A DNA stretch of 53,575 nt from the NCBI GenBank assembly GCA_021582655.1, contig CP091135.1:1084990-1138564 (forward strand). The letters are read 5' to 3'. The translations under genes and the position numbers were made by a program. The first letter of the stretch is position 1; each line of letters begins with the position of its first letter. The notes under the pieces are model-generated. The model had not been told where the DNA came from and did no database searches. It worked only from the letters and a program-made list of their open reading frames with translations. Positions 41,188 through 49,385 of the stretch are shown piece by piece. The DNA is from Nitrosomonas sp. (lineage in GTDB: Bacteria; Pseudomonadota; Gammaproteobacteria; Burkholderiales; Nitrosomonadaceae).

Positions 41188-42266
41188 ATGAGCACACAAT
41201 CTATCCTGCTAGCCGTTACCGGACTGACCACGCAAGTTGTCACCGAAACCCTGTATGCCCTGCATGATCAAGGTGATCAACTACCATTTGCCGTTCATAT
41301 CCTAACCACGGCTGAAGGGTATCAACGCGCCAAACTAACGCTGATCAACGACGGTTGGCTGGCGCGTTTTTGCCGTGACTATCACCTCAAGCCGCCGGAA
41401 TTTACAGCAGCCAGCATCCATGTTCTGCGGCAGGCCAATGGCGAATCGCTGACCGACATCCGCACCCAAGCCGACAATCAGGCCATGGCCGATGGCATTA
41501 CTGAATGGATTTGCACGTATCGATCGCCGGAGGTCGGAAAACCATGGGCTTTTATGCTGGCTATGCCTTGTCGCTGTACGGCCGTGCCAATGACAGGCTC
41601 AGCCATGTGCTGGTATCGTCGGATTACGAATCGCATCCGCAATTTTATTACCCGACGCCGTATTCGCACGTGATTTACGGCAATGACCCCAGCCGCAAGC
41701 CGCTGGATACGCAGCATGCAAAAGTCATGCTGGCCGACATCGCCTTCGTGCGACTGCGGCACGGACTCGATCAGTCCTTGCTGGACGGTAAAACCAGTTT
41801 CAGTGAATCCGTTGCAGCTGCGCAACAGGCGCTCGGACCGGCACGGCTGATCATCAATCCAAAAACCCGTCAGTTGATCGCGCACGGCAAAACAGTCAAG
41901 CTCAGCCCTGCCAATCTGGCGTTCTATCTGTGGCTGCTCGATCGCCAACACAACGGTTTTCCCGCACCGAATTGCCCCAGCGACGGCGCACCGGATGAAG
42001 AATTTGCCCAACAGTTTTTAGATCATTACCGAAGAATCAACGGCAAACTCGGCGGCGCCGACCGTACTATCGATGCTTTGAAAGCGGGTATGAGCAAAAC
42101 TTTTTTCGAGCAGCGTAAATCCAGAATCAACAAAACGCTGACACAAACCCTGGCTTACGCAGCGCAACCGTATTTGATAGCGCCGGAGGGGAGAAGGCCG
42201 AGGACGCAGTATCGGATTGCGTTGGAACAAAATCAAATTGAAACTCAACAGGAGATTATTGTATGA
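41188..42266 (+). pseudogene. NE0113-family CRISPR ring nuclease (SSO2081-like), frameshifted
   Basis: Two overlapping frames form one gene. The first (from 41188) reads ILLAVTGLTTQVVTETLYAL and ESLTDIRTQADNQAMADGI, the N-terminal half of the NE0113 family (TIGR02584; often annotated as ring nuclease Csm6). The second (to 42266) continues with LHVSIAGGRKTMGFYAGYAL and RLSHVLVSSDYESHPQFYYP. The frames cross near 41500-41510 and the segment usually found between them seems shortened, as after a deletion of 3n+1 bases. The family degrades cyclic oligoadenylates and so switches off type III signalling. An ATG at 41505 might start the second half separately, but it has no ribosome site. The last 4 bases overlap cas10. 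Confidence 0.85.
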
Positions 42267-44959
42267 GTGTTAGTTCTTTGCTGGAACAATCCAGCCGTAT
42301 TGCTCTAGCGGCGTTTTTGCATGATTTAGGAAAGTTTGCCGAGCGAGCAAGAATATCCAATGACCAAGAAGTCATAGAGGCGAACAAGCATCTGTATTGT
42401 CCCAGACAGAAAAAATATACTGACGATAAAAATGTTCGATTTACCCATGTTCATGCTGCCTATACCGGCTTAGCAATGGATTTGATCGAAGATTATTTGC
42501 CCGATTTGACCGGCACTGATTTCGCCCCTTTCGGCTCCTGGAAGACCAAAGATGCCGATGACTCGTTCATCAACGCCGCCGCCATGCACCATAAACCAGC
42601 GACTTTTCTGCAATGGATCATCGCTACGGCGGATCGCGTTGCTTCAGGTTTTGATCGTGAGGAATTCGAAGCTTACAATCAGGGTGAAGATATAACCCGC
42701 ACTGGTAAAAACCATTACACCGCCCGCCAGTTGACTTTATTCGAACAAATCCATAAAACAGGATTGGCAGAACAAGACTTCAAATACCGTTATCCACTTA
42801 GCCCTTTATCGCCAGATAGTATTTTCCCGATCGAAGCGACTGATTGCGAGGGCAATGACAACCAAATCGCGCAAAAAGAATATGCCGAACTCTGGGATGG
42901 ATTCATTCAAGCACTACAGCAGATTCCGAAGTCTTACCGGCAAAACTGGTCGTTATGGCTGGATCATTTTGAAACCGTGTGGGGCGTTTATACCCATGCC
43001 ATACCGTCCGCAACGACTTTCAACATACGCCCGGATGTATCACTATACGACCATTCCAGGGTGACCGCCTCCATGGCGACAGCACTGTGGCGTTATCATC
43101 AGGAACGTAAAGAAACCGATGAAAGCGTTTTAAAGGCATTACGGGATCAAGAACAAAGCTGGGATGAAAAAAAATTTTTACTAATCCAAGGCGATTTCTT
43201 CGGCATCCAGGATTTCATTTTCGCTAGCGGCGGAGAAACCAGCAAGCGTGCCGCAAAACTGCTGCGTGGACGATCGTTTTACGTGTCGCTACTGACCGAG
43301 TGTGCCGCACTCAAAGTGCTGGATGTTCTGGATTTGCCCTCCACCAGTCAGGTCATCAATGCGGCCGGTAAATTCATGATTGTCGCGCCGAATACCGACC
43401 AGACCAAAACTAAACTGCAACAGGCGCAGAATGAACTTGATGAGTGGTTTCTGATGCATAGCTTTGGTCAAGCCGGCGTCGGTCTGGCCTGGACGGAAGC
43501 CTGCTGCAACGATTTTCGCCGTAAAGCCGGTAATCAAACGAACGAGAAAAGTCCCTACCGTCAGCTGATCGACAAATTGTTCGAACAAATGGAAATCAAA
43601 AAATGCCAGCGTTTCGATCTGTGCAATCAAGCGTCTAGCTCCATCGTGTTCAACAATTTTCTCGACAGCTTCGATAACAATAAGGGTGTATGTAAAATCG
43701 ACGGCCGCTCACCAGCCACTGAGCAGATCAACAGTGAAATCTTCATATCCAAGCTAGCATGGGACCAAATCGAAATCGGCCATTGGCTGACACATCGGCA
43801 ACGGATTCTGATTACCCGTCACTCGCTGAACATAACCAGTGCATCATTGAAGACACCGGTATTTGGCTATTACGTCAGCTTTGTCGAGAACGAAGACGGG
43901 CATGGAAAATTCGGCGAGCAAGCCAAATCAGGTAACCTGTTGCGCGCCTGGGACTTTTCGTTGCCGCAATCCGGCGATATTGCTTTGTGGAACGGCTACG
44001 CCCGCCGCAACATCAACGCCTATGTGCCAATTGCGTCGGAAACAGACTTGACCGAAGAGCAATGGGACAAGTACATCGGCATCGAGGAAAAGCTGGAAAT
44101 CGGCGCTGCCAAAACCCTGAATCATCTGGCCTGCGCCAATCGCCGTCAGAACGAATCAAACAAATGGCTAGGCATTAGCGCGCTGTCTACGTTGAAAGGC
44201 GATGTTGACAATCTGGGCAACATTTTTGAATCCGGCCTAGGTGATGATGCCAGCTTCAGCAAGACCGCTGCTTTATCGCGCCAGCTTAATAACTTCTTTG
44301 CCGTTTATTTGCCCTGGTTATGCCAGCGCGAATATCCCGACACTTACACCGTGTTTGCCGGTGGCGATGATTTTTTCCTGATCGGGCCGTGGCTGTCGCA
44401 GATCAAGCTTGCCGACACTATGTGGCAATCTTTTCAAGATTATGTGGCGCGCAATACTGGCGTACACTTTTCTGCAGGCATTAGTACCACTAAGCCGGGA
44501 CTGCCGATCAATCAAATTGGCGGCTTGGCTGAACAGGCGCTGGAGCAAGCCAAGGCACATAATCCTGAAAAAACCGATACACCGCCGAAAAATGCCGTGA
44601 CCTGTTTCGGACAAGCCATGTCCTGGATTGAGTTTCAGGAATTATTGACGCAGCGTTTGCCACGACTTCAAAGCCTGATTGAGGAGAATGCTTTGAGTAC
44701 CGGCTACGTCTATGGTTTGCTCCACTTAATCAATATGGCGGAGAAGGTTGGCGAAAAACCGGAAAATGCGCTTTGGCACAGCTATTTCGCCTACCGTACC
44801 GCACGAATGCTGGAGCGCAACAAGAAACTCGACAAAGATCAGCGCAAAGCCCGGCAAGCCGAACTGGCGGAAGAAATTGCCATCGCCGGTATTGGAAGAA
44901 AGTATGGCGGCAATTACCGTATCGCGTTGTTTTGTTATTTGTACCAACAGCGCGACTAA
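42263..44959 (+). CDS. cas10: Type III-A Cas10/Csm1
   Basis: 898 residues, large for Csm1. Cas10 is the signature subunit of the Csm complex. It senses target RNA, cuts single-stranded DNA and makes cyclic oligoadenylates. The HD motif is near the start (His20-Asp21 in FLHDLGKFAE), the first Palm has LIQGDFFGIQDFIFASGG, and the second Palm keeps the cyclase motif GGDD at residues 700-703 (VFAGGDDFFLIGP) with GVHFSAGIST after it. Both activities should therefore be intact. A GGAG lies before the ATG, which overlaps the ring-nuclease stop. Confidence 0.96.
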   Translation: MSVSSLLEQSSRIALAAFLHDLGKFAERARISNDQEVIEANKHLYCPRQKKYTDDKNVRFTHVHAAYTGLAMDLIEDYLPDLTGTDFAPFGSWKTKDADDSFINAAAMHHKPATFLQWIIATADRVASGFDREEFEAYNQGEDITRTGKNHYTARQLTLFEQIHKTGLAEQDFKYRYPLSPLSPDSIFPIEATDCEGNDNQIAQKEYAELWDGFIQALQQIPKSYRQNWSLWLDHFETVWGVYTHAIPSATTFNIRPDVSLYDHSRVTASMATALWRYHQERKETDESVLKALRDQEQSWDEKKFLLIQGDFFGIQDFIFASGGETSKRAAKLLRGRSFYVSLLTECAALKVLDVLDLPSTSQVINAAGKFMIVAPNTDQTKTKLQQAQNELDEWFLMHSFGQAGVGLAWTEACCNDFRRKAGNQTNEKSPYRQLIDKLFEQMEIKKCQRFDLCNQASSSIVFNNFLDSFDNNKGVCKIDGRSPATEQINSEIFISKLAWDQIEIGHWLTHRQRILITRHSLNITSASLKTPVFGYYVSFVENEDGHGKFGEQAKSGNLLRAWDFSLPQSGDIALWNGYARRNINAYVPIASETDLTEEQWDKYIGIEEKLEIGAAKTLNHLACANRRQNESNKWLGISALSTLKGDVDNLGNIFESGLGDDASFSKTAALSRQLNNFFAVYLPWLCQREYPDTYTVFAGGDDFFLIGPWLSQIKLADTMWQSFQDYVARNTGVHFSAGISTTKPGLPINQIGGLAEQALEQAKAHNPEKTDTPPKNAVTCFGQAMSWIEFQELLTQRLPRLQSLIEENALSTGYVYGLLHLINMAEKVGEKPENALWHSYFAYRTARMLERNKKLDKDQRKARQAELAEEIAIAGIGRKYGGNYRIALFCYLYQQRD

Positions 44960-45021
44960 ATGCAACTTGTCGGAGCGGTGATCCTACAACTGATTAGATT
45001 TCTGAACCAAAGGAGAAATTA

Positions 45022-45516
45022 ATGGCGCAACAACCTTACACACGCAATAACCAAGATAGATATGGTCGGGGTCAAGAAAGACAAACAGCGAAGGACGATA
45101 TAGAAAAATTGGATACCTCAGATATCAATTTGAAAACGGTCGATTCTGAGCTTTTTAGCAACATAGCAAAAAAGAAAGCAGAGATGATCGCGAAAAATAC
45201 GAAAAGTAATAAATCAGCACAACTGCGCAAGTTTTACGATGAGATCGTTATGTGGGACCAAAAACTGATGATGATTTCTGACAAAACCAAGCAGGCTGAG
45301 AAATTTGCTGAATACTTACCATTTATCAAGATGCTGAATGCCAAGGTGGCTTATGCGGAAGGCCGGAAAAGCAGCGGTTATGGACTTGTGGATCAGAATT
45401 TTGTCGCTTTGATTAGCGATTGCTTGAAGCAGATTGATAATCCAGAATCCATGCGAACTTTCAAATTATTCATGGAAGCATTCATGGGATTTTATAAACA
45501 AGAACGCCGCGATTAA
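45022..45516 (+). CDS. csm2: Type III-A small subunit Csm2
   Basis: 164 residues, helical and charged, as expected for the small subunit that lines the crRNA-target duplex. The N-terminal 60 residues are low complexity (QPYTRNNQDRYGRGQERQ). The conserved core is QLRKFYDEIVMWDQKL, then LPFIKMLNAKVAYAEGRK and FKLFMEAFMGFYK. An AGGAG lies before the ATG. It lies 62 bases after cas10. Confidence 0.92.
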   Translation: MAQQPYTRNNQDRYGRGQERQTAKDDIEKLDTSDINLKTVDSELFSNIAKKKAEMIAKNTKSNKSAQLRKFYDEIVMWDQKLMMISDKTKQAEKFAEYLPFIKMLNAKVAYAEGRKSSGYGLVDQNFVALISDCLKQIDNPESMRTFKLFMEAFMGFYKQERRD

Positions 45517-45534
45517 ATTGGAGGCCATTAAATT

Positions 45535-46242
45535 ATGCAACTCACCAAAATCCAAAAACTCACCGGACAAATCGAACTTCTGAGCGGTCTGCACATCGGC
45601 AGCGGCAACACCGAAATTCACATCGGCGGCACCGACAATCCGGTGATCAAAAACCCGATTACTCAAGAGCCTTACATTCCCGGTTCCAGCATCAAGGGCA
45701 AAATGCGCAGTTTGCTGGAATGGCATTTGGGTGTGGTCGAGATTACCCAGGGTCAGCCGCTGAGCTTCAAACACTTGAACAATTTAACTGGTGGCGTTAA
45801 AGAAAAAGCTGAAAACTTAATTCGCCTGTTTGGCGGTGCACCTGACAGCAACAATAACGATGATCTAGTAAAGAAAATCGGCCCTAGCCGCCTGTCGTTC
45901 TGGGATTGTTCACTTGACCAGAAATGGGTTGCGGCAATGGGCGAGAAAAACCTGCTGCTCACTGAAACCAAGATGGAAAACATGATTGACCGTATCCGTG
46001 GCGTAGCCGAACATCCCCGCAACACCGAGCGCGTCCCGGCTACCGCGAAATTCGATTTCAATCTGACTATTCGCATCCATGACAGTGAGGATTTATTGGA
46101 TACCGTGCTGCAGGGTTTGAAGCTCTTGGAATTAACTGGCTTAGGCGGTTCCGGTTCTCGTGGTTACGGCAAAATCGAATTCATTGGCTTGAAACTGGAC
46201 GATCAATCCGTTCAGGACAAGCTCAAAACGATCAATCTCTAG
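45535..46242 (+). CDS. csm3: Type III-A RAMP backbone protein Csm3
   Basis: 235 residues. Csm3 forms the filament that binds crRNA and cuts target RNA every six bases. The catalytic Asp is present at residue 34 (HIGGTDNPVIKNP), followed by YIPGSSIKGKMRSLLEW and the Gly-rich GLGGSGSRGYGKIEF near the C-terminus. It lies 18 bases after csm2. Confidence 0.95.
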   Translation: MQLTKIQKLTGQIELLSGLHIGSGNTEIHIGGTDNPVIKNPITQEPYIPGSSIKGKMRSLLEWHLGVVEITQGQPLSFKHLNNLTGGVKEKAENLIRLFGGAPDSNNNDDLVKKIGPSRLSFWDCSLDQKWVAAMGEKNLLLTETKMENMIDRIRGVAEHPRNTERVPATAKFDFNLTIRIHDSEDLLDTVLQGLKLLELTGLGGSGSRGYGKIEFIGLKLDDQSVQDKLKTINL

Positions 46243-46252
46243 GGAATGGAAA

Positions 46253-46432
46253 ATGAAACCAGTACGCAAAATTTACCAGGATGCGCCTGATAACATTGAG
46301 ATACCGGAAGAATTGCATCACCAGCCTGTGGAAATCATTATCTGGCCACTGACCCAAGCGGAATGGTCAGAGCTAAATCTATCAACGCGCCACACTGGAA
46401 AGCGAGATGAAAACTTATCGAATAACGCTTAA
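46253..46432 (+). CDS. Small ORF between csm3 and csm4, antitoxin-like
   Basis: 59 codons, with GGGAATGGA just before the ATG. The protein reads KPVRKIYQDAPDNIEIPEEL followed by HHQPVEIIIWPL and a polar tail. The pattern (short basic start, then pxEL...vEVIxWPL) recalls small orphan antitoxin or AbrB-like proteins, but no family can be named with confidence. It begins 10 bases after csm3 and its end overlaps csm4 by 26 bases in another frame. It could be a real small gene or a chance frame; the ribosome site and spacing favour a gene. Confidence 0.5.
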   Translation: MKPVRKIYQDAPDNIEIPEELHHQPVEIIIWPLTQAEWSELNLSTRHTGKRDENLSNNA

Positions 46433-47357
46433 TCTGAAGTCGGCTTTCGCTACCCCGCTGAAAGGCGATACCCTGTTTGGTCAACTGTGCTGGGCGATCA
46501 GAAACCGATTGGGTGAAAACCGTTTAACCGAACTATTGAACGGCTATACGAGCGGTCAGCCTTTTGCTGTGGTATCGGATGCCTTTCCACAAGGTTATCT
46601 GCCGTTGCCGAAACTGCCCGGTCGTTTTTACGACAAGATTGAAGGCGCAGACAGGAAAATCATCAAAAAACGCTGCTGGCTGCCGGAGTTGATCGTGAAC
46701 AAACCAGTAACACAATGGCTGGCGCAGGCAAAAACGGCATCAGATGTTAGCGGCCAGGCTAAAAGTCTTAGTGAAAAACACCCGCAACCGCACAACACCA
46801 TCAACCGCCAGACCAATACGACCGGTGAAGGCGGTTTTGCGCCCTATAGCATCGAACAGGAATGGTTCTTGACTTCCGTTGCATGGACGATTTACCTGTT
46901 GCTGGATACTGAACGCTTGAGCCAGGACGACTGTCAGCAATGCCTGCAAGACATCGGCAACATAGGCTTTGGCCGCGACGCCAGTATCGGTCTGGGCAAA
47001 TTTTCGGTATCCGAGTTTGCGGAAACTACGCTACCCGGTCAAGCTGGAGCCAATGCCTGCCTGACACTGGCCCCGTGCGCACCGCAAGGATTGGGTTTTG
47101 ACAGTAAAAACAGTTTTTATCAACTGTTTACTCGCTTTGGTCGTCATGGCGATATAGCGGTGCACCAAGAAGGTAAGCCCTTCAAAAACCCGGTGCTGCT
47201 GGCGCAAACCGCCGCCATGTTTGCTGTCCAGTCACCTGCATCCGGCTTTATCGGCCAGGGCATCGGTGGTAACGGTGAGTTGTCAAAAACCTTGTCCACT
47301 ACTGTGCATCAGGGCTATGCCCTCAGCATCGCCATTCATCTCCAGGAACGAACATGA
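46407..47357 (+). CDS. csm4: Type III-A RAMP protein Csm4
   Basis: 316 residues. Csm4 caps the crRNA 5' handle and holds Cas10. RITLNLKSAFATPLKGDTLF then GQLCWAIR near the start is the Csm4 signature, and the C-terminal half carries NIGFGRDASIGLGKFSVSE, a Gly-rich loop. The start lies inside the small upstream ORF; the stop overlaps csm5 (ATGA). Confidence 0.93.
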   Translation: MKTYRITLNLKSAFATPLKGDTLFGQLCWAIRNRLGENRLTELLNGYTSGQPFAVVSDAFPQGYLPLPKLPGRFYDKIEGADRKIIKKRCWLPELIVNKPVTQWLAQAKTASDVSGQAKSLSEKHPQPHNTINRQTNTTGEGGFAPYSIEQEWFLTSVAWTIYLLLDTERLSQDDCQQCLQDIGNIGFGRDASIGLGKFSVSEFAETTLPGQAGANACLTLAPCAPQGLGFDSKNSFYQLFTRFGRHGDIAVHQEGKPFKNPVLLAQTAAMFAVQSPASGFIGQGIGGNGELSKTLSTTVHQGYALSIAIHLQERT

Positions 47358-49063
47358 GCGATTTTTTACAGCACTACACCTTGACTTACACCCCTTTGTC
47401 ACCCATCCATATCGGCACTGGCGACAGTTACGAACCCACCAACTACGTCATTGACGACGGCACGCTATACGAATTTGATACCGGCGGCGCTTTGGCGGCT
47501 TTGACAATGTCCGATAGGAACGAATTGAATAGAATCGTCAATACCCGCGTCAGCGAAGACATGCTGAAAGCCGTACAACGTTTTTTTTACGAGCGCCGCG
47601 ATAAACTCAAACCCTGGTCGATCAACGCAATCCCAGTATTGGACGGTGTGGCGGATTTATATGGCAAACGGGTCGGACAAACCGCCAATCGCGAAAATGG
47701 TGGTGGCCAGGTTCTGAATAAGTTGGAAATCGATCGTACCGCGTACAATCCGATCAACCGGCAACCGGTGTTATTTGGCTCATCGATAAAAGGTGCGATA
47801 CGCACTGCATTACTCAGTCATGTTAATAATAAACAACCACTGTCGCCGCAAGATGCGGAAAAGTTTGTTCTGGAAAACCTGCAACCTCATGAGCGTAGGC
47901 AATGCGAACGTGAGCAAAAAAACATTTTCCCCAGACTCAACCAAACTCTGTTTCAATTCAGGGCAGGCAAATTCGAACTTGATCCATTGCGGTTACTGCA
48001 AGTTGCCGACGGCGTTTGGAATGGTTGTGATGGATTGCCTACGGCTCAGGTCTTGGTAAGTGTCAATCGCAAAAAAGCGCTGAAGCGTGATAAACACGGC
48101 AACGAAATTTTTAGTCAGGCGGAAAGTAACGAAAATCTCTGCAAATTACTGGAGTCAATCCCGGCTTGGCGTTATCGGGTGTTCTCAGGGGCTTTGAATT
48201 TACAAACCACTGCCGGTGTGATGAATAAGGAAAAACTACCGAATGAAAATCTGTTATTCAACATCAGACAAATAGCCGCCTATTGCAATGATCACTACAA
48301 ACCTATTCTGGAATCTGAAATAGAAGTCATGCGCAAGCGCGGCTTTCTGGATAGCGAATGGGACAAGAATATGCAGGCACTACTAAGTAATCTATCCGAC
48401 AAATCAGTTGGCGGGCGGGCTTTTTTATTACGTGTTGGCCGGCATTCCGGAGCCGAGGCCGTCACCATCGAAGGCGTTCGTCATATCAAAATCATGAAAG
48501 GCAATCCCGAGTACCAATCGCAAACTAAAACCCTTTGGTTGGCCGCCAATGATCCCAAACAGCGCACAGGATTGCTCCCTTTCGGCTGGTTGATGGTCGA
48601 AATTCACCCTGGCAATACAACAGTTAATGACTGGCCGGAGCTTGCTGAACTTTGCCGTAGTCAGCACGCGCAGGCAAAGCAATGGTCTGAAAAGCGTGCC
48701 GCAGAACGCCAGGCTGCCGAAAAACATCGCAAACAGCAAGAGATTGAACAGCAGCACCGCTTGGAAGAGGAACAAACCCGGATTGCCGAGCAGCAGGCCG
48801 AAGAGCAACGTCGCGCCACCCTGACACCGGAACAACTGCAAGTCGAAACCTTGCGCCAGCAGTTTGCACAAAAGCAGGCTAACAAAGTACGCGAGCAGAT
48901 CGGTGGACAGCTCTATAGTGATTTACGCAGATTGATCGAACAAGCCGCTGATTGGCCGAATGAAACCAGATTGGAACTGTTAGCGGTGGCAAAAAGTATC
49001 GTGCAATATATTGGTGCTGCGGACAACAAAAAAACCAAGGAATTATTGAGGGTCTTGCAGTAA
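47354..49063 (+). CDS. csm5: Type III-A RAMP protein Csm5 with C-terminal coiled coil
   Basis: 569 residues, well above the usual 350-400 for Csm5. The RAMP part shows LTYTPLSPIHIGTGDSYEPT, then VLFGSSIKGAIRTALLSH (about residues 139-156) and a later GGRAFLLRVGRHSGAEAV. Csm5 caps the far end of the backbone and recruits nucleases for crRNA trimming. From about residue 435 to 515 there is a Glu/Gln/Ala/Arg-rich coiled coil (AERQAAEKHRKQQEIEQQ), followed by a small helical end domain with LYSDLRRLIEQAADWP. The added part may bind a partner; that is inference. Confidence 0.93.
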   Translation: MSDFLQHYTLTYTPLSPIHIGTGDSYEPTNYVIDDGTLYEFDTGGALAALTMSDRNELNRIVNTRVSEDMLKAVQRFFYERRDKLKPWSINAIPVLDGVADLYGKRVGQTANRENGGGQVLNKLEIDRTAYNPINRQPVLFGSSIKGAIRTALLSHVNNKQPLSPQDAEKFVLENLQPHERRQCEREQKNIFPRLNQTLFQFRAGKFELDPLRLLQVADGVWNGCDGLPTAQVLVSVNRKKALKRDKHGNEIFSQAESNENLCKLLESIPAWRYRVFSGALNLQTTAGVMNKEKLPNENLLFNIRQIAAYCNDHYKPILESEIEVMRKRGFLDSEWDKNMQALLSNLSDKSVGGRAFLLRVGRHSGAEAVTIEGVRHIKIMKGNPEYQSQTKTLWLAANDPKQRTGLLPFGWLMVEIHPGNTTVNDWPELAELCRSQHAQAKQWSEKRAAERQAAEKHRKQQEIEQQHRLEEEQTRIAEQQAEEQRRATLTPEQLQVETLRQQFAQKQANKVREQIGGQLYSDLRRLIEQAADWPNETRLELLAVAKSIVQYIGAADNKKTKELLRVLQ

Positions 49064-49065
49064 CC

Positions 49066-49365
49066 ATGACCACCTATTTCATCTCCCGCCATCCCGGCGC
49101 GATTACTTGGGCCGAGCAGCAAGGAATAAAGGTCGATCAACGCATTACGCATCTCGACATCAACCTGATCGAATCCGGCGATATCGTGATCGGCAGTCTG
49201 CCGGTCAATCTGGCGGCTCAGGTTTGCGGCAAAGGCGCAACCTATATTCATTTGTCGTTGACGCTACCGGAACATTGGCGCGGGCTGGAATTGAGCGCCG
49301 CACAAATGGTGGAATGTGGCGCACGGCTGGAGCGCTATGAGATCAGAATGACTGATCATGCATAA
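49066..49365 (+). CDS. csx16: CRISPR-associated protein Csx16
   Basis: 99 residues, the family length (TIGR02620, VVA1548). TYFISRHPGAITWAEQQG, the DIVIGSLPVNLAAQVC segment and GARLERYEI are diagnostic. Csx16 accompanies type III systems, and members have been proposed to degrade cyclic oligoadenylates. That would make it the remaining off-switch here, since the larger ring nuclease upstream is frameshifted. It starts 2 bases after csm5. Confidence 0.93.
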   Translation: MTTYFISRHPGAITWAEQQGIKVDQRITHLDINLIESGDIVIGSLPVNLAAQVCGKGATYIHLSLTLPEHWRGLELSAAQMVECGARLERYEIRMTDHA

Positions 49366-49385
49366 AACATCATTAAGTCAGATAT

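Noticed and set aside
42263-49063. Type III-B (Cmr) instead of III-A
   Set aside because: Small subunit, Csm3 and Csm5 motifs and the order cas10-csm2-csm3-csm4-csm5 fit III-A; no Cmr1 or Cmr6-like gene is present.
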